Source: an uncultured Planctomycetaceae bacterium
Lineage (GTDB): Bacteria; Planctomycetota; Planctomycetia; Pirellulales; UBA1268
Direction: 5' to 3'
DNA length: 20,815 nt
NCBI GenBank assembly: GCA_903885855.1
Contig: CAISKG010000444.1
Coordinates: 1 to 20,815 of the forward strand
Shown here: piece by piece, positions 7,257 to 15,001 of the stretch
Layout: the number at the start of each line of letters is the position of its first letter
Numbering within the stretch: the first letter of the stretch is position 1
Notes under the pieces: model-generated
Told to the model about the DNA's origin: nothing
The model's database searches: none
Seen by the model: only the letters and a program-made list of their open reading frames with translations
Made by a program: the position numbers and the translations under genes

Positions 7257-8528
7257 TCAAACCGGGGGGGCGAGGCGGGTCACGCGGACGAGATCGACGC
7301 GGCGCCGCGACGCCGAGATCACCTCCCACGCCGCCCCGTGCGACTCGAAGCGGTCGCCGGCGGCGGGGATGCGGCCGAGGTGATGGAACACGAAGCCCCC
7401 CACCGTCTCGTAATCGGCCTTCACCGGGAGCTCGAGGCCGGTCCGCGCGGCGAGGTCGGCGAGCCGCACGTCGGCCATCGCCTCCGTGACGCCGTCGGAG
7501 AGCGACCGCAGGCCGTCGGAGAAGGCCTCGTCGTGCTCGTCGGCGATCTCGCCCACGATCTCCTCGAGCGCGTCCTCGATCGTCACCAGCCCCGCCACCC
7601 CGCCGAACTCGTCGGTGACGACGGCCATGTGGGTGTGGGTGCGCTGCAGCTCGCGGAGGAGGCTCTGCACGCTCATCGTCTCCGGCACGAACAGCGGCGG
7701 CCGGAGGAGCGGGCGGAGGGTGGGGAGCTCGGCCGGTCGGCCGCTCGCGGCGGCCTCGGCCATGCGGGTGAGCAGCTCGCGCGTGTGGAGGATGCCGATC
7801 ACGTCGTCGGGGGAGCGGTCCCACACCGGCAGCCGCGTGTGCGCGCTGTCGGTGGCGACGCGGAGCACCTCGGCCAGCGCCGCGTCGACCGGCAGCGACA
7901 CGATCCGCGTCCGGGGCGTCATGATCCGCGCCACGCGCGCGTCGCGCAGCTCCATCACCCCCTCGATCATGTCGCGGGCCGCGCCCTCCAGCCGCCCCTC
8001 GCGCAGCGCCTCGTCGACCACCGCCCGCACCTCCTCCTCGACCGTCGGCTCGTCGTCCACCGGCCCGCGCCGGCCGAGAAGGCGGGCGAGCAGGCCGCCG
8101 ACGCGCGCGGTGCCGGCCACGAACGGGCGCACGGCCGCCACCAGCGGCCGCCACACGGGCCAGGTCGAGGCGAGGATCCAGGCCCCCGCCGCCCGCGCCA
8201 CCAGCATCGGCAGCGCCACCAGAAGCGCCCACACCAGCCCCATCCAGAGCAGCACCCCCGGCACGCGGAGCCGTCCCGGCGCCGCGAGCACGTCGGGTGA
8301 GAGCCCCGCCAGGAGCGTCGCCGCCGTGGCGGTCACCGTGACGATCGTGGCGGCGATGAAGGCCACCGGCTCGGTGCCGGCGGCGATCTCGTCGGCCAGC
8401 CCCGCGCGGCCGCGGCGCTGGCAGGTCTCCTCGAGGCGGTGCCGCGGGGTGCCCCGCGCGGCGCGGGCCTGCACCGCGGCGAGGCTCGCCACGAGCAGCA
8501 TGACGACGGCGAAGGCGGTGGGCGTCAT
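7257..8528 (-). CDS. CNNM/CorC-family membrane protein with CBS pair
   Basis: A 423-residue inner-membrane protein of the HlyC/CorC (CNNM) group, often linked to Mg2+ or Co2+ efflux; 'hemolysin' in old annotations is misleading. Hydrophobic segments occur at about 5-20, 55-75 and 90-115, a short version of the DUF21 region. A tandem CBS pair follows: first at about 203-260 (I-M-T-P-R-T-R-I-V-S-L, then D-D-V-I-G-I-L-H-T-R-E-L-L), second at about 278-330 (M-A-V-V-T-D-E-F-G-G-V-A-G-L-V-T-I-E-D-A-L-E-E-I-V-G-E-I). The C-terminal CorC/HlyC domain is at about 345-420, with Y-E-T-V-G-G-F-V-F. The ATG overlaps the ybeY stop by 4 nt (ATGA), fixing the start. Membership is clear; the transported ion cannot be read from sequence. 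Confidence 0.88.
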   Translation of the reverse strand: MTPTAFAVVMLLVASLAAVQARAARGTPRHRLEETCQRRGRAGLADEIAAGTEPVAFIAATIVTVTATAATLLAGLSPDVLAAPGRLRVPGVLLWMGLVWALLVALPMLVARAAGAWILASTWPVWRPLVAAVRPFVAGTARVGGLLARLLGRRGPVDDEPTVEEEVRAVVDEALREGRLEGAARDMIEGVMELRDARVARIMTPRTRIVSLPVDAALAEVLRVATDSAHTRLPVWDRSPDDVIGILHTRELLTRMAEAAASGRPAELPTLRPLLRPPLFVPETMSVQSLLRELQRTHTHMAVVTDEFGGVAGLVTIEDALEEIVGEIADEHDEAFSDGLRSLSDGVTEAMADVRLADLAARTGLELPVKADYETVGGFVFHHLGRIPAAGDRFESHGAAWEVISASRRRVDLVRVTRLAPPV

Positions 8529-9062
8529 CGGCGCGGCTTTCCCGGGGGAGATCGCGGCGCGCGGCGTGGGCGCGGCGGCGCGGGAAGGCCCAGCGCCTCC
8601 ATGAGCGTGCGTTCCCGGCGGCGCATCGCGCGGCGCGGCCCGGGGGAGAGGTCGTCGTGCCCCACGAGATGGAGCAGGCCGTGGATCGCGCCGTAGGCGG
8701 TCTCGAGGCGCGTGGTCCAGCCCACCTCCGCGGCGACGCGGGCCGCCGTCTCGACGCTGACGACGATGTCGCCGCGGAGCACGCCGTCGTCGCCGGCGCC
8801 GGCGGGGAGCGGGAAGGTGATGACGTCGGTGGGGGTGGGATCCCCCCATCCAATCGGCGTGGATCCGCGCGATCCGCCGATCGTCGACGAGGATCACCGA
8901 CACCTCCGCCGCCGCCGCCCCGAGGAGCCGGACGGCGCGGCGCACGACGCCCGCGAGCCACGCCCGGCCCACGCGCACGCGCCGCTGCCGGTCCGTCACC
9001 TCCACGACGACGCGCCCGGCGCCCGGGGGCACGGCGGCGGCGGGGGTCGCATGGGCGCCCAC
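8525..9062 (-). pseudogene. ybeY: Endoribonuclease YbeY, apparent 1-base frameshift
   Basis: YbeY is a metal-dependent RNase for 16S rRNA 3'-end maturation and ribosome quality control. The reading begins at a GTG (9062) sharing one base with the upstream TAG and encodes V-V-V-E-V-T-D-R-Q ... S-V-I-L-V-D-D-R-R-I-A-R-I-H-A-D-W-M-G, a YbeY N-terminal half. The C-terminal half, P-T-D-V-I-T-F-P ... Y-G-A-I-H-G-L-L-H-L-V-G-H-D-D, is in another frame. Removing one G from the six-base run at 8842-8847 joins them into about 178 residues. The metal motif keeps H127 and H131, but the usual third His is Asp (D137, corrected numbering). The stop overlaps the next ATG, so the operon layout is intact. It may be an assembly error rather than a true pseudogene. 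Confidence 0.82.
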
Positions 9063-11476
9063 TAGGCCGTCCTCGGCTCGGGGTACTTCACGCGGCCGTG
9101 GTACACCGCCGTCAGGCTCTTGACGAGGCTCTCCTCCACCAACTGCAGCTCCTCGAGCGTCAGGCCGCACTCGTCGAACTGCCCGTCGAGGAGGCGCTTC
9201 ATCGCCAGGTCGTGGACCAGCCCCTGGATGCGCGCCGGCGTCGGCTCGACGAGCGCCCGGCTGGCGCTCTCCACGGCGTCGGAGAGCATGAGCACCGCGC
9301 TTTCACGCGTGCTCGGCTTGGGGCCCGGGTAGCGGTAGCTCTGCTCGTCGACGCCGCCGCCGTCGGGATTGGCCTGCTGACGCTCGGTGGCCCGCCGGTA
9401 GAAGTACTCCACGAGCGTCGTGCCGTGGTGCTCGCCGATGAGGTCGACGATCGGCTGGGGGAGGTTGTACTGCCGCGCCAGCTCGGCCCCCTCCTTGACG
9501 TGGGCCACGATGATCAGGGTGCTCATCGCCGGCACGAGCGATTCGTGGCGGCTCGCCCCCGACCCCTGGTTCTCGACGAAGTAGGCGGGCTTGAGCATCT
9601 TGCCCACGTCGTGGAAGTAGGCCCCCACGCGCACCAGCAGCCCGCGGGCGCCGATCGCCTCGGCGGCCGCCTCGCCGATGCTCGCCACGTTGATCGAGTG
9701 GTTGTAGGTGCCGGGGGCCCGGCGGACGAGCTCCTGCAGCAGCGGGTGGGCGACGTCCCCCACCTCGAGGAGGCTCAGGTCGGTGAGCACGCCGAAGCCG
9801 CGCTCGATGAAGGGCAGCAGACCGGTCATGAGGAAGCCCGCCAGCACCACCCACATGCCCGTCCGGCCGCATTCGTAGAGCAGCTGGCCGTTGAGGCCGC
9901 GCCCCTCGAGCAGCTCGGCGCCCAGCCGCGTGGAGAGGGCCACGGCGCCGGCCCACAGCCCCACGTAGATCAGCTTGCTGCGGCTGCGGAGCCGCCCCAT
10001 CCAGAAGACCATCGCGGCGGCCGCGGCGGCCAGCGTGACGAAATCGACGAGCCCGCGGCCGAGGCCGACGACCACCACCAGCGCCACCTCCGCGGCCAAC
10101 AGCAGCGCCAGATCCTCGTCGTAGGCGATGGCCACCGTCATCGCGAAGAGCAGCAGCGGCACGATCTCCGCGTGCCAGGCGTCGCCGGCCGCGAACTGGC
10201 AGAGCATCGCCGTCACCGTGGCGAGCGTGGTGAGCGTGGCGACGTGGCCGAGGTCCTCGAGGACGTCGCGGTGGTGCATGTGGACGTAGAACCCGGCCAG
10301 GGCGAACATCGCCGTGAACAGGCCGAGCATGGCGGCGGCCCGGCCGAGGCGCTGGCGGAGGTCCTGGCGGCGGACATATTCGTCGTGCTCGTGCCCGAGG
10401 ATCGCGACCTCGTCGTCGCCGAGCGCCTCGCCGGGGGCCGCCAGCGCGTCGCCGGCGGCGTACCGGGCGTACTGCTGGGGCGTCTTCTCGCGCGCCTCCG
10501 TGCGTGCCGCGGCGGTCGCGTCGCCGTCGATCTCGAGCGATCCGGAGAGCTTGGGTTCGATCCATCCCCATACGCGGGCGGCGAGGTCGCCGCGGCCGAG
10601 TTCACCCTCGAGCCGGCGCCGGATGGCCTCCTTCACCTCCCCGAGGAGCACGTCGGCCACCTGCACGCGCGACGTCCCGGCGGTGCTGCCGAGGGGGTGG
10701 ACGTCGATCTCCGTCTGGCTCCCTTCGTCGACGCCGTGCTGCACCTTCTCGAGAATCCCGGTGGTGATGGCCTCGGCGAAGGCGCCGTCGATGGCGCGCT
10801 CGAAGTCGTTCTGCTCCTCCTTGGTGTCGAGGCGGGCGTGGAAGGCCGCGAAGGCCGCCTTCTCCGCGGCCAGTGCCGGGTCGTCCGCCTCGGCGCCGTC
10901 GGCCGTCGCCGCGGCCGTGGGCGCCGACTCGCCGTCCCCGGGGCCCCCGCCTGCGGAGGCGTCCGCCCCGGCGTCGGCGTCGTTCCCGACGTCGATCCCC
11001 TCCGCGACCGGCCGCGGTGGCAGCGCCGCGAGCAGCGGGCCGGCGTCGGGCGAGAACTCGAGCCACGCGTCGCGCGAGTCGGCGTCGAGGACGTCGGCCC
11101 CACCGACCTCGGCGGCCCGGTTCTTGACGCCGTCGCGCAGGCGCACGAGCGCCGCCTGATCGTGGGCGTAGACCACGCGCACCTGGGCCGCCGCCCGCTC
11201 CTGCGCGGTGCGCGTGCGCTCGGCGTCGGGCCGCTCGAACGGCACCCGGGCGGCGATGCCGCGCGGCGCGATCGCGCCGCGGCGCCAGGCCTGCGGCTCG
11301 CGCCAGCCGTGGAAGGCCACCAGGAGCGCTCCCGAGGCGATCACGCACAGCGCCAGGCGCACGAGCACCTCGGCGCGGCTGGCACGCTCGAAGAGGGTGC
11401 TCCAGAACCCCTGCGGCCCGTCGACGGGAAACCCGCGGCGGACGGTGCGGCGGTAGGAGGATGGGGCGACGGGCAT
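9062..11476 (-). CDS. PgpH-like 7TM HD-domain cyclic-dinucleotide phosphodiesterase
   Basis: An 804-residue membrane protein with the layout of the 7TMR-HD family, whose member PgpH hydrolyses c-di-AMP. One N-terminal membrane segment (about 36-55) is followed by a large extracytoplasmic region of about 300 residues containing an acidic, Ala/Gly-rich low-complexity insert (D-A-G-A-D-A-S-A-G-G-G and onward). A cluster of transmembrane helices follows (about 390-570), then a cytosolic HD domain. Metal-ligand motifs seen are Y-N-H-S-I-N, F-H-D-V-G-K-M (H622, D623) and G-E-H-H-G-T-T-L. The HD motif is intact, so the enzyme is probably active. The ATG at 11476 is preferred because an upstream extension is low-complexity and overlaps phoH. 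Its place between phoH and ybeY is the standard genomic context of pgpH. Substrate is inferred from family and context only. Confidence 0.9.
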   Translation of the reverse strand: MPVAPSSYRRTVRRGFPVDGPQGFWSTLFERASRAEVLVRLALCVIASGALLVAFHGWREPQAWRRGAIAPRGIAARVPFERPDAERTRTAQERAAAQVRVVYAHDQAALVRLRDGVKNRAAEVGGADVLDADSRDAWLEFSPDAGPLLAALPPRPVAEGIDVGNDADAGADASAGGGPGDGESAPTAAATADGAEADDPALAAEKAAFAAFHARLDTKEEQNDFERAIDGAFAEAITTGILEKVQHGVDEGSQTEIDVHPLGSTAGTSRVQVADVLLGEVKEAIRRRLEGELGRGDLAARVWGWIEPKLSGSLEIDGDATAAARTEAREKTPQQYARYAAGDALAAPGEALGDDEVAILGHEHDEYVRRQDLRQRLGRAAAMLGLFTAMFALAGFYVHMHHRDVLEDLGHVATLTTLATVTAMLCQFAAGDAWHAEIVPLLLFAMTVAIAYDEDLALLLAAEVALVVVVGLGRGLVDFVTLAAAAAAMVFWMGRLRSRSKLIYVGLWAGAVALSTRLGAELLEGRGLNGQLLYECGRTGMWVVLAGFLMTGLLPFIERGFGVLTDLSLLEVGDVAHPLLQELVRRAPGTYNHSINVASIGEAAAEAIGARGLLVRVGAYFHDVGKMLKPAYFVENQGSGASRHESLVPAMSTLIIVAHVKEGAELARQYNLPQPIVDLIGEHHGTTLVEYFYRRATERQQANPDGGGVDEQSYRYPGPKPSTRESAVLMLSDAVESASRALVEPTPARIQGLVHDLAMKRLLDGQFDECGLTLEELQLVEESLVKSLTAVYHGRVKYPEPRTA

Positions 11477-11507
11477 GGCGCTGGGCGGCGGCGGGCCGCC
11501 GCGGGTG

Positions 11508-12470
11508 TCACCGTGACGCGCGGGGGCGGTCGAGGTTCGCTTCGTCGTCGTAGGCTTCGACGATGCGCTGCACGAGGGGATGGCGGACGATGTCGCCGCC
11601 GCCGAGGCGGACGCGGCAGCAGCCGGGCACACCGTGGAGGCGCCGCATGGCGTCGACGAGGCCGCTGGTGCGGTTCGGGGGGAGGTCGATCTGGGTGGTG
11701 TCGCCCGAGATCACCATCTTCGAGCCCATGCCCAGGCGCGTGAGGAACATCTTCATCTGGGCCACGGAGGTGTTCTGCGCCTCGTCGAGGATGATGAAGG
11801 CGTTGTTCAGCGTCCGGCCGCGCATGTAGGCCAGCGGCACCATCTCGACGATGTCCTGCTCGCCGAGCCGCTTGAGGAGGTCGTAGTCGAGGAGTTCGCG
11901 GAGGGCGTCGAGGAGGGGGCGGAGGTAGGGATTGATCTTGGCCTGCAGGTCGCCCGGCAGGTAGCCGAGGCTCTCGCCGGCCTCGACGGCCGGCCGCACG
12001 AGGACGATCTTGCGCACCTGTTCGGCTCGCCACATCGACACCGCCATCGCCACGGCGAGGAACGTCTTGCCGCTCCCCGCCGGGCCGTTGCAGAGCACCA
12101 CGTCGTGCTCGCGGATGGCCTTCACGTAGGCGGCCTGGCCGGGCGAGCGCGGCAGCACGCTGCGCCCCGCACGCTGCACCTCGATCGGCTCCTGGTGCAC
12201 CGGGGCCTCGGTGCCGGTGACCACGGCGATGGCCTCGGCCACGTCGGTCGCCTCGACGCCCCCGCGGTCGCGGGCCACGCGGTCGAGGTGCTCGAAGGCC
12301 GCGGTGGCCCGCTTCACGGCCTCGTCGTCCCCTTCGATGCGGATCGCATCGTCGCGGGCGGAGACGGAGACCCCCAGCGCCGCGCGGATCCGGCGCAGGT
12401 GCTGGTCCCGCGGGCCGAAGATCGCGAGGATCCGTTTGGAATCGACCACCGCGATCGTCGTGCGGGTCAT
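11508..12470 (-). CDS. phoH: PhoH-like ATPase
   Basis: A 320-residue PhoH-family P-loop protein, thought to act as an RNA helicase-like ATPase linked to RNA metabolism together with YbeY. An N-terminal KH-like part (about 1-75; R-I-L-A-I-F-G-P-R-D-Q-H-L-R-R-I) precedes the ATPase domain: Walker A GPAGSGKT at 129-136, the segment L-V-R-P-A-V-E-A-G-E-S-L-G-Y-L-P-G-D, Walker B F-I-I-L-D-E-A-Q-N-T, and S-G-D-T-T-Q-I-D-L-P. The ATG at 12470 begins the conserved region and lies 58 nt after a predicted transcription start; no Shine-Dalgarno sequence is obvious. The PgpH-like gene follows after 31 nt. This is the first gene of the eight-gene train ending at folP. Confidence 0.94.
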   Translation of the reverse strand: MTRTTIAVVDSKRILAIFGPRDQHLRRIRAALGVSVSARDDAIRIEGDDEAVKRATAAFEHLDRVARDRGGVEATDVAEAIAVVTGTEAPVHQEPIEVQRAGRSVLPRSPGQAAYVKAIREHDVVLCNGPAGSGKTFLAVAMAVSMWRAEQVRKIVLVRPAVEAGESLGYLPGDLQAKINPYLRPLLDALRELLDYDLLKRLGEQDIVEMVPLAYMRGRTLNNAFIILDEAQNTSVAQMKMFLTRLGMGSKMVISGDTTQIDLPPNRTSGLVDAMRRLHGVPGCCRVRLGGGDIVRHPLVQRIVEAYDDEANLDRPRASR

Positions 12471-12535
12471 CGGGGAGGCGCGGGCGGACGGGTCCGGGGA
12501 AAGGAGGGACGCCGGCGGAACGGGAGCACCGCCCG

Positions 12536-12564
12536 AGTATACCCCGCGCCGGCCGGCCCGTCGG
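12536..12564 (-). promoter_or_regulatory. Sigma-70-like promoter for the phoH operon
   Basis: On the minus strand TATACT (12541-12536) matches the -10 consensus at 5 of 6 positions. At 17 nt spacing lies CCGACG (12564-12559), which keeps only the central GAC of the -35. Transcription would begin near 12529, giving a leader of roughly 58 nt to the phoH ATG. An AT-rich hexamer in such GC-rich DNA, at the right distance, makes this the most convincing promoter in the window. Confidence 0.55.
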
Positions 12565-12574
12565 CCGAACGGTC

Positions 12575-12616
12575 CCCGCCGGGCCGAAAGGGCCTTTTTC
12601 CGCCCCACCCGGCGGG
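12575..12616 (-). terminator. Inverted repeat after propeller gene 2, possible terminator
   Basis: CCCGCCGGG (12575-12583) and CCCGGCGGG (12608-12616) are perfect 9-bp complements around a 24-nt loop, starting 11 nt past the propeller-2 stop on the minus strand and just before the phoH promoter. A second small stem, GGCC/GGCC (12582-12585 with 12591-12594), sits beside TTTTT on the plus strand. The location suits separation of the purA and phoH transcription units. The long loop and lack of a T-tract on the relevant strand keep confidence low. Confidence 0.35.
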
Positions 12617-12626
12617 CGCCGCCGCC

Positions 12627-13994
12627 TCACCGGGGGGCGCGGATGCAGTAGATCCGCGCGGCGGTGCGGATGAGGAGCCGGTCGCCGGCCAGGGCCGGCG
12701 TGGCCATGCACATGTCGTCCTCGGCGAGGGTGTTGGTGTGGAGGGGCTCGAAAGCGTCGCCCGCGCGGAACACGAACGTCACGCCGTCCTCGTTGATGCA
12801 GAACACCTTCCCGTCGGCCGCCCATGGCGAGGCGGTGAAGGCGCGCCCCTCGGGGATCCGCCGCGGCGGGTGGAGCTCGCGGCCGTCGGCGCCGGCATAG
12901 GCGGCGAGGAAGCCACGGTCGTGGAGCACGTAGACGCGCCCGTCGACGGCGATCGTGGAGGGGTTGTAGGGGGCGGCCGACGGCTGGCACCAGGCGATCG
13001 ACGGGCCCGTCGTGGCGCCCTCCTCGGGGGTGATGTCGCCGGCGGCGCCGGGGCGGATCGCCCACAACGGCTTGGAGCGGTCCATCACGTAGCCCGACGA
13101 CACGACGAGCAGCCCGTCGTGCTCGTAGGGGGTGGCGATCGTGATCGCCGACATCCCGCGCAGCGACCACAACAGCGCGCCGTCGGTGCCGTAGGAGCGC
13201 ACCTGTCCGGTGCCGGCCGTGACGATCTCGGTGCGCTGCGGCGTGACCCACACGTAGGGCGTCGACCAATTGCTCTTCTCCCCCTCGCGCGCCACGCGCC
13301 AGGCTTCCGCGCCGCTGGCGGCGTCGAGGGCGAGGATTTCCGACTCCTCCTCGTTGTCGAGGACGACGTACAGACGGCCGTCGTGGAGCGCGGGGGACGC
13401 GGCGGTGCCCCAGCCGGCCCGCATGCGCCGCGAGGGGAGCGGCGTGCGCCACAGTTCGGTGCCCTCGTGATCGAGACAGAAGACCCCGATTCCGCCGAAC
13501 ACGCACCACACCTTCCCCCCGTCGGCGACCGGCGTCTCCGAGGCGTGGCTCCCCTTGATGTGGATCGGCTGCGTCGGCACCCCCTCGTGGAGCGTGCGCT
13601 CCCAGCGGATGCTCCCCGAGTCGAGGTCGAGCGCCAGCACCTTCCAGCGGTGGATCGCCGAACTCGGCTCCGAACGGTCGCCGCCGAAGTAGAGCCCCTT
13701 CTTCGCCTCCTCCGGCGGCTCCGTCGACTCACATGTCGTGATGAAGACGCGGTTCCCCACCACCACCGGCGACGACCAGCCGCGCCCCGGGAGGTCGGTC
13801 TTCCAGGCGACGTTCTCGGTGCTGCTCCAGCGGTCGGGGAGGCCGCCCGCCGCCGCGACGCCGCGCGCCGCGGGGCCGCGGAACGCGGGCCAATCGCCGG
13901 GCTCGGCGCCGGCCGGCGCCGCCGGGAACGCCACCGTCATGGCGAGCGCCGCGATCGCGGCGCCGGCGCGGGTGGGGATGGACGAACGAGCCAT
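12627..13994 (-). CDS. Secreted PQQ-like beta-propeller repeat protein (protein 2)
   Basis: A 455-residue exported protein of the same PQQ-like propeller group as the gene at 1103-2449 but clearly divergent from it. Residues 1-30 form a signal peptide with A-G-A cleavage before E-P-G-D-W-P-A-F-R-G-P. Blade signatures include L-A-L-D-L-D-S-G-S-I-R-W-E-R and L-A-L-D-A-A-S-G-A-E-A-W-R, and paired strands such as G-R-L-Y-V-V-L and G-R-V-Y-V-L-H-D. The sequence W-S-S-P-V-V-V-G-N-R-V-F-I-T-T-C near residue 80 closely resembles the same position in protein 1. No catalytic or PQQ-binding residues are identifiable. A strong Shine-Dalgarno sequence (GGAGGG, 6 nt before the ATG) fixes the start. It begins 47 nt after cdsA and is probably the last gene of that operon. 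Confidence 0.88.
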   Translation of the reverse strand: MARSSIPTRAGAAIAALAMTVAFPAAPAGAEPGDWPAFRGPAARGVAAAGGLPDRWSSTENVAWKTDLPGRGWSSPVVVGNRVFITTCESTEPPEEAKKGLYFGGDRSEPSSAIHRWKVLALDLDSGSIRWERTLHEGVPTQPIHIKGSHASETPVADGGKVWCVFGGIGVFCLDHEGTELWRTPLPSRRMRAGWGTAASPALHDGRLYVVLDNEEESEILALDAASGAEAWRVAREGEKSNWSTPYVWVTPQRTEIVTAGTGQVRSYGTDGALLWSLRGMSAITIATPYEHDGLLVVSSGYVMDRSKPLWAIRPGAAGDITPEEGATTGPSIAWCQPSAAPYNPSTIAVDGRVYVLHDRGFLAAYAGADGRELHPPRRIPEGRAFTASPWAADGKVFCINEDGVTFVFRAGDAFEPLHTNTLAEDDMCMATPALAGDRLLIRTAARIYCIRAPR

Positions 13995-14041
13995 GGCGTG
14001 CCCTCCTGCCGCTGCCGATCCCCGCCCTCCCTCGCCCGCGG

Positions 14042-15001
14042 TCAGCCGGGGGGGGCCACCGTCCACAATAGCCAGGCCACCGGGGCCGCGAACAGCAGCG
14101 AGTCGATCAGGTCGAGCACGCCGCCGAGCGCCCCCAGCGTGGCGCCGGAGTCCTTGATGCCCGTCTCCCGCTTGAGGAGCGACTCGGCGAGGTCGCCGGC
14201 CATGCCGGCGATCGCCACGACGGCGCCGTGCGCCGCCCAGCCACCCAGCGGCATGGCGGTCGACGCGTCGGGGATCGACACCGTGCGCCGCAGCGCCACC
14301 AGCACGATCCACGAGGCCAGAAGCGCCCCGGCGACCGCCCCGGCCGCCCCCTCCCAGGTCTTTCCCGGGCTCAGGGCGGGCGCCATCTTCCGGCGGCCGA
14401 ACGTCGAGCCGGCGAGGTACGCCGCCACGTCGGCCCCCTTGGCCGCGGCGATCATCGCCACCAGCGGCGTCATCCCCGGGGCGTGCCAGCCGCCCCCGGG
14501 GGCCGGCGTCCCCGTGACGCGCAGGCCCACAACCGCCGCCATCGGCAGGCCGACGAACACGCCGGCCAGCGCCGCGGCGGAGACGCGTTCGATCGCCCCC
14601 GCCCCGGGCCGGTAGCGCGCGATCTCCACGGCGAGGCCGAGGATCGTCGCCGCCACCAGCGCCGTCGCGGCGCCGCCGGCGGCCGAGAGCGGCGCGGCGG
14701 GCTCCGACCGGCCGAGAAAGGCGGGGCTGGCCAGGGCCGCGCCCAGCGGCACCGCGGCGGCCGCCAGCGCCGTCCACGCCCGCCCGGCTCCCGCCGGCAG
14801 GAGCATGCGGTGGATTTCGGCGGCGCCCCCCGCGGCCAGGAGGCACGCCACCGGGAGCAGCCAGCGCCCCACGGGCGCGCCGGCGACGCCCGTCGCGTCG
14901 GCCCACACCAGCGGCAGGAAGGCCGCGAGGATGGCGAATCCGGTGACGACGCGCCGCGCGCGTGACGATGGCCCGCGTGGTCCGGCGGAGGGGGCGTTCA
15001 C
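14042..15001 (-). CDS. cdsA: Phosphatidate cytidylyltransferase (CDP-diglyceride synthase)
   Basis: Makes CDP-diacylglycerol from phosphatidate and CTP, the branch point of phospholipid synthesis; an integral inner-membrane enzyme of 319 residues with about eight hydrophobic segments. The conserved region includes K-G-A-D-V-A-A-Y-L-A-G-S-T-F-G-R-R-K (188-205), S-P-G-K-T-W-E-G (211-218) and the CDS signature at 274-300 (S-L-L-K-R ... K-D-S-G ... G-G-V-L-D-L-I-D). Within the signature, the usual His is Leu292 and the usual Arg after Asp is Leu298; the acidic residues D284, D297 and D300 are kept. The GTG start overlaps the uppS stop by 4 nt (GTGA), indicating coupling. The uppS-cdsA pairing is common in bacteria and supports the call. 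Confidence 0.92.
   Translation of the reverse strand: MNAPSAGPRGPSSRARRVVTGFAILAAFLPLVWADATGVAGAPVGRWLLPVACLLAAGGAAEIHRMLLPAGAGRAWTALAAAAVPLGAALASPAFLGRSEPAAPLSAAGGAATALVAATILGLAVEIARYRPGAGAIERVSAAALAGVFVGLPMAAVVGLRVTGTPAPGGGWHAPGMTPLVAMIAAAKGADVAAYLAGSTFGRRKMAPALSPGKTWEGAAGAVAGALLASWIVLVALRRTVSIPDASTAMPLGGWAAHGAVVAIAGMAGDLAESLLKRETGIKDSGATLGALGGVLDLIDSLLFAAPVAWLLWTVAPPG

Noticed and set aside
8657..11743. Very long plus-strand open frame (about 1028 codons)
   Set aside because: It is antisense to ybeY and the PgpH-like gene, is dominated by H/R/G/A/E composition, and shows no family motif; long antisense frames are expected at this GC content.
12582..12599. Plus-strand GGCC hairpin followed by TTTTT, like an intrinsic terminator
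   Set aside because: The stem is only 4-5 bp and no plus-strand gene lies upstream for it to terminate; kept only as part of the larger minus-strand inverted repeat.
11580..14615. Long plus-strand open frame (about 1011 codons)
   Set aside because: It crosses phoH, the promoter region, propeller gene 2 and cdsA in antisense, with biased composition and no recognisable domain.
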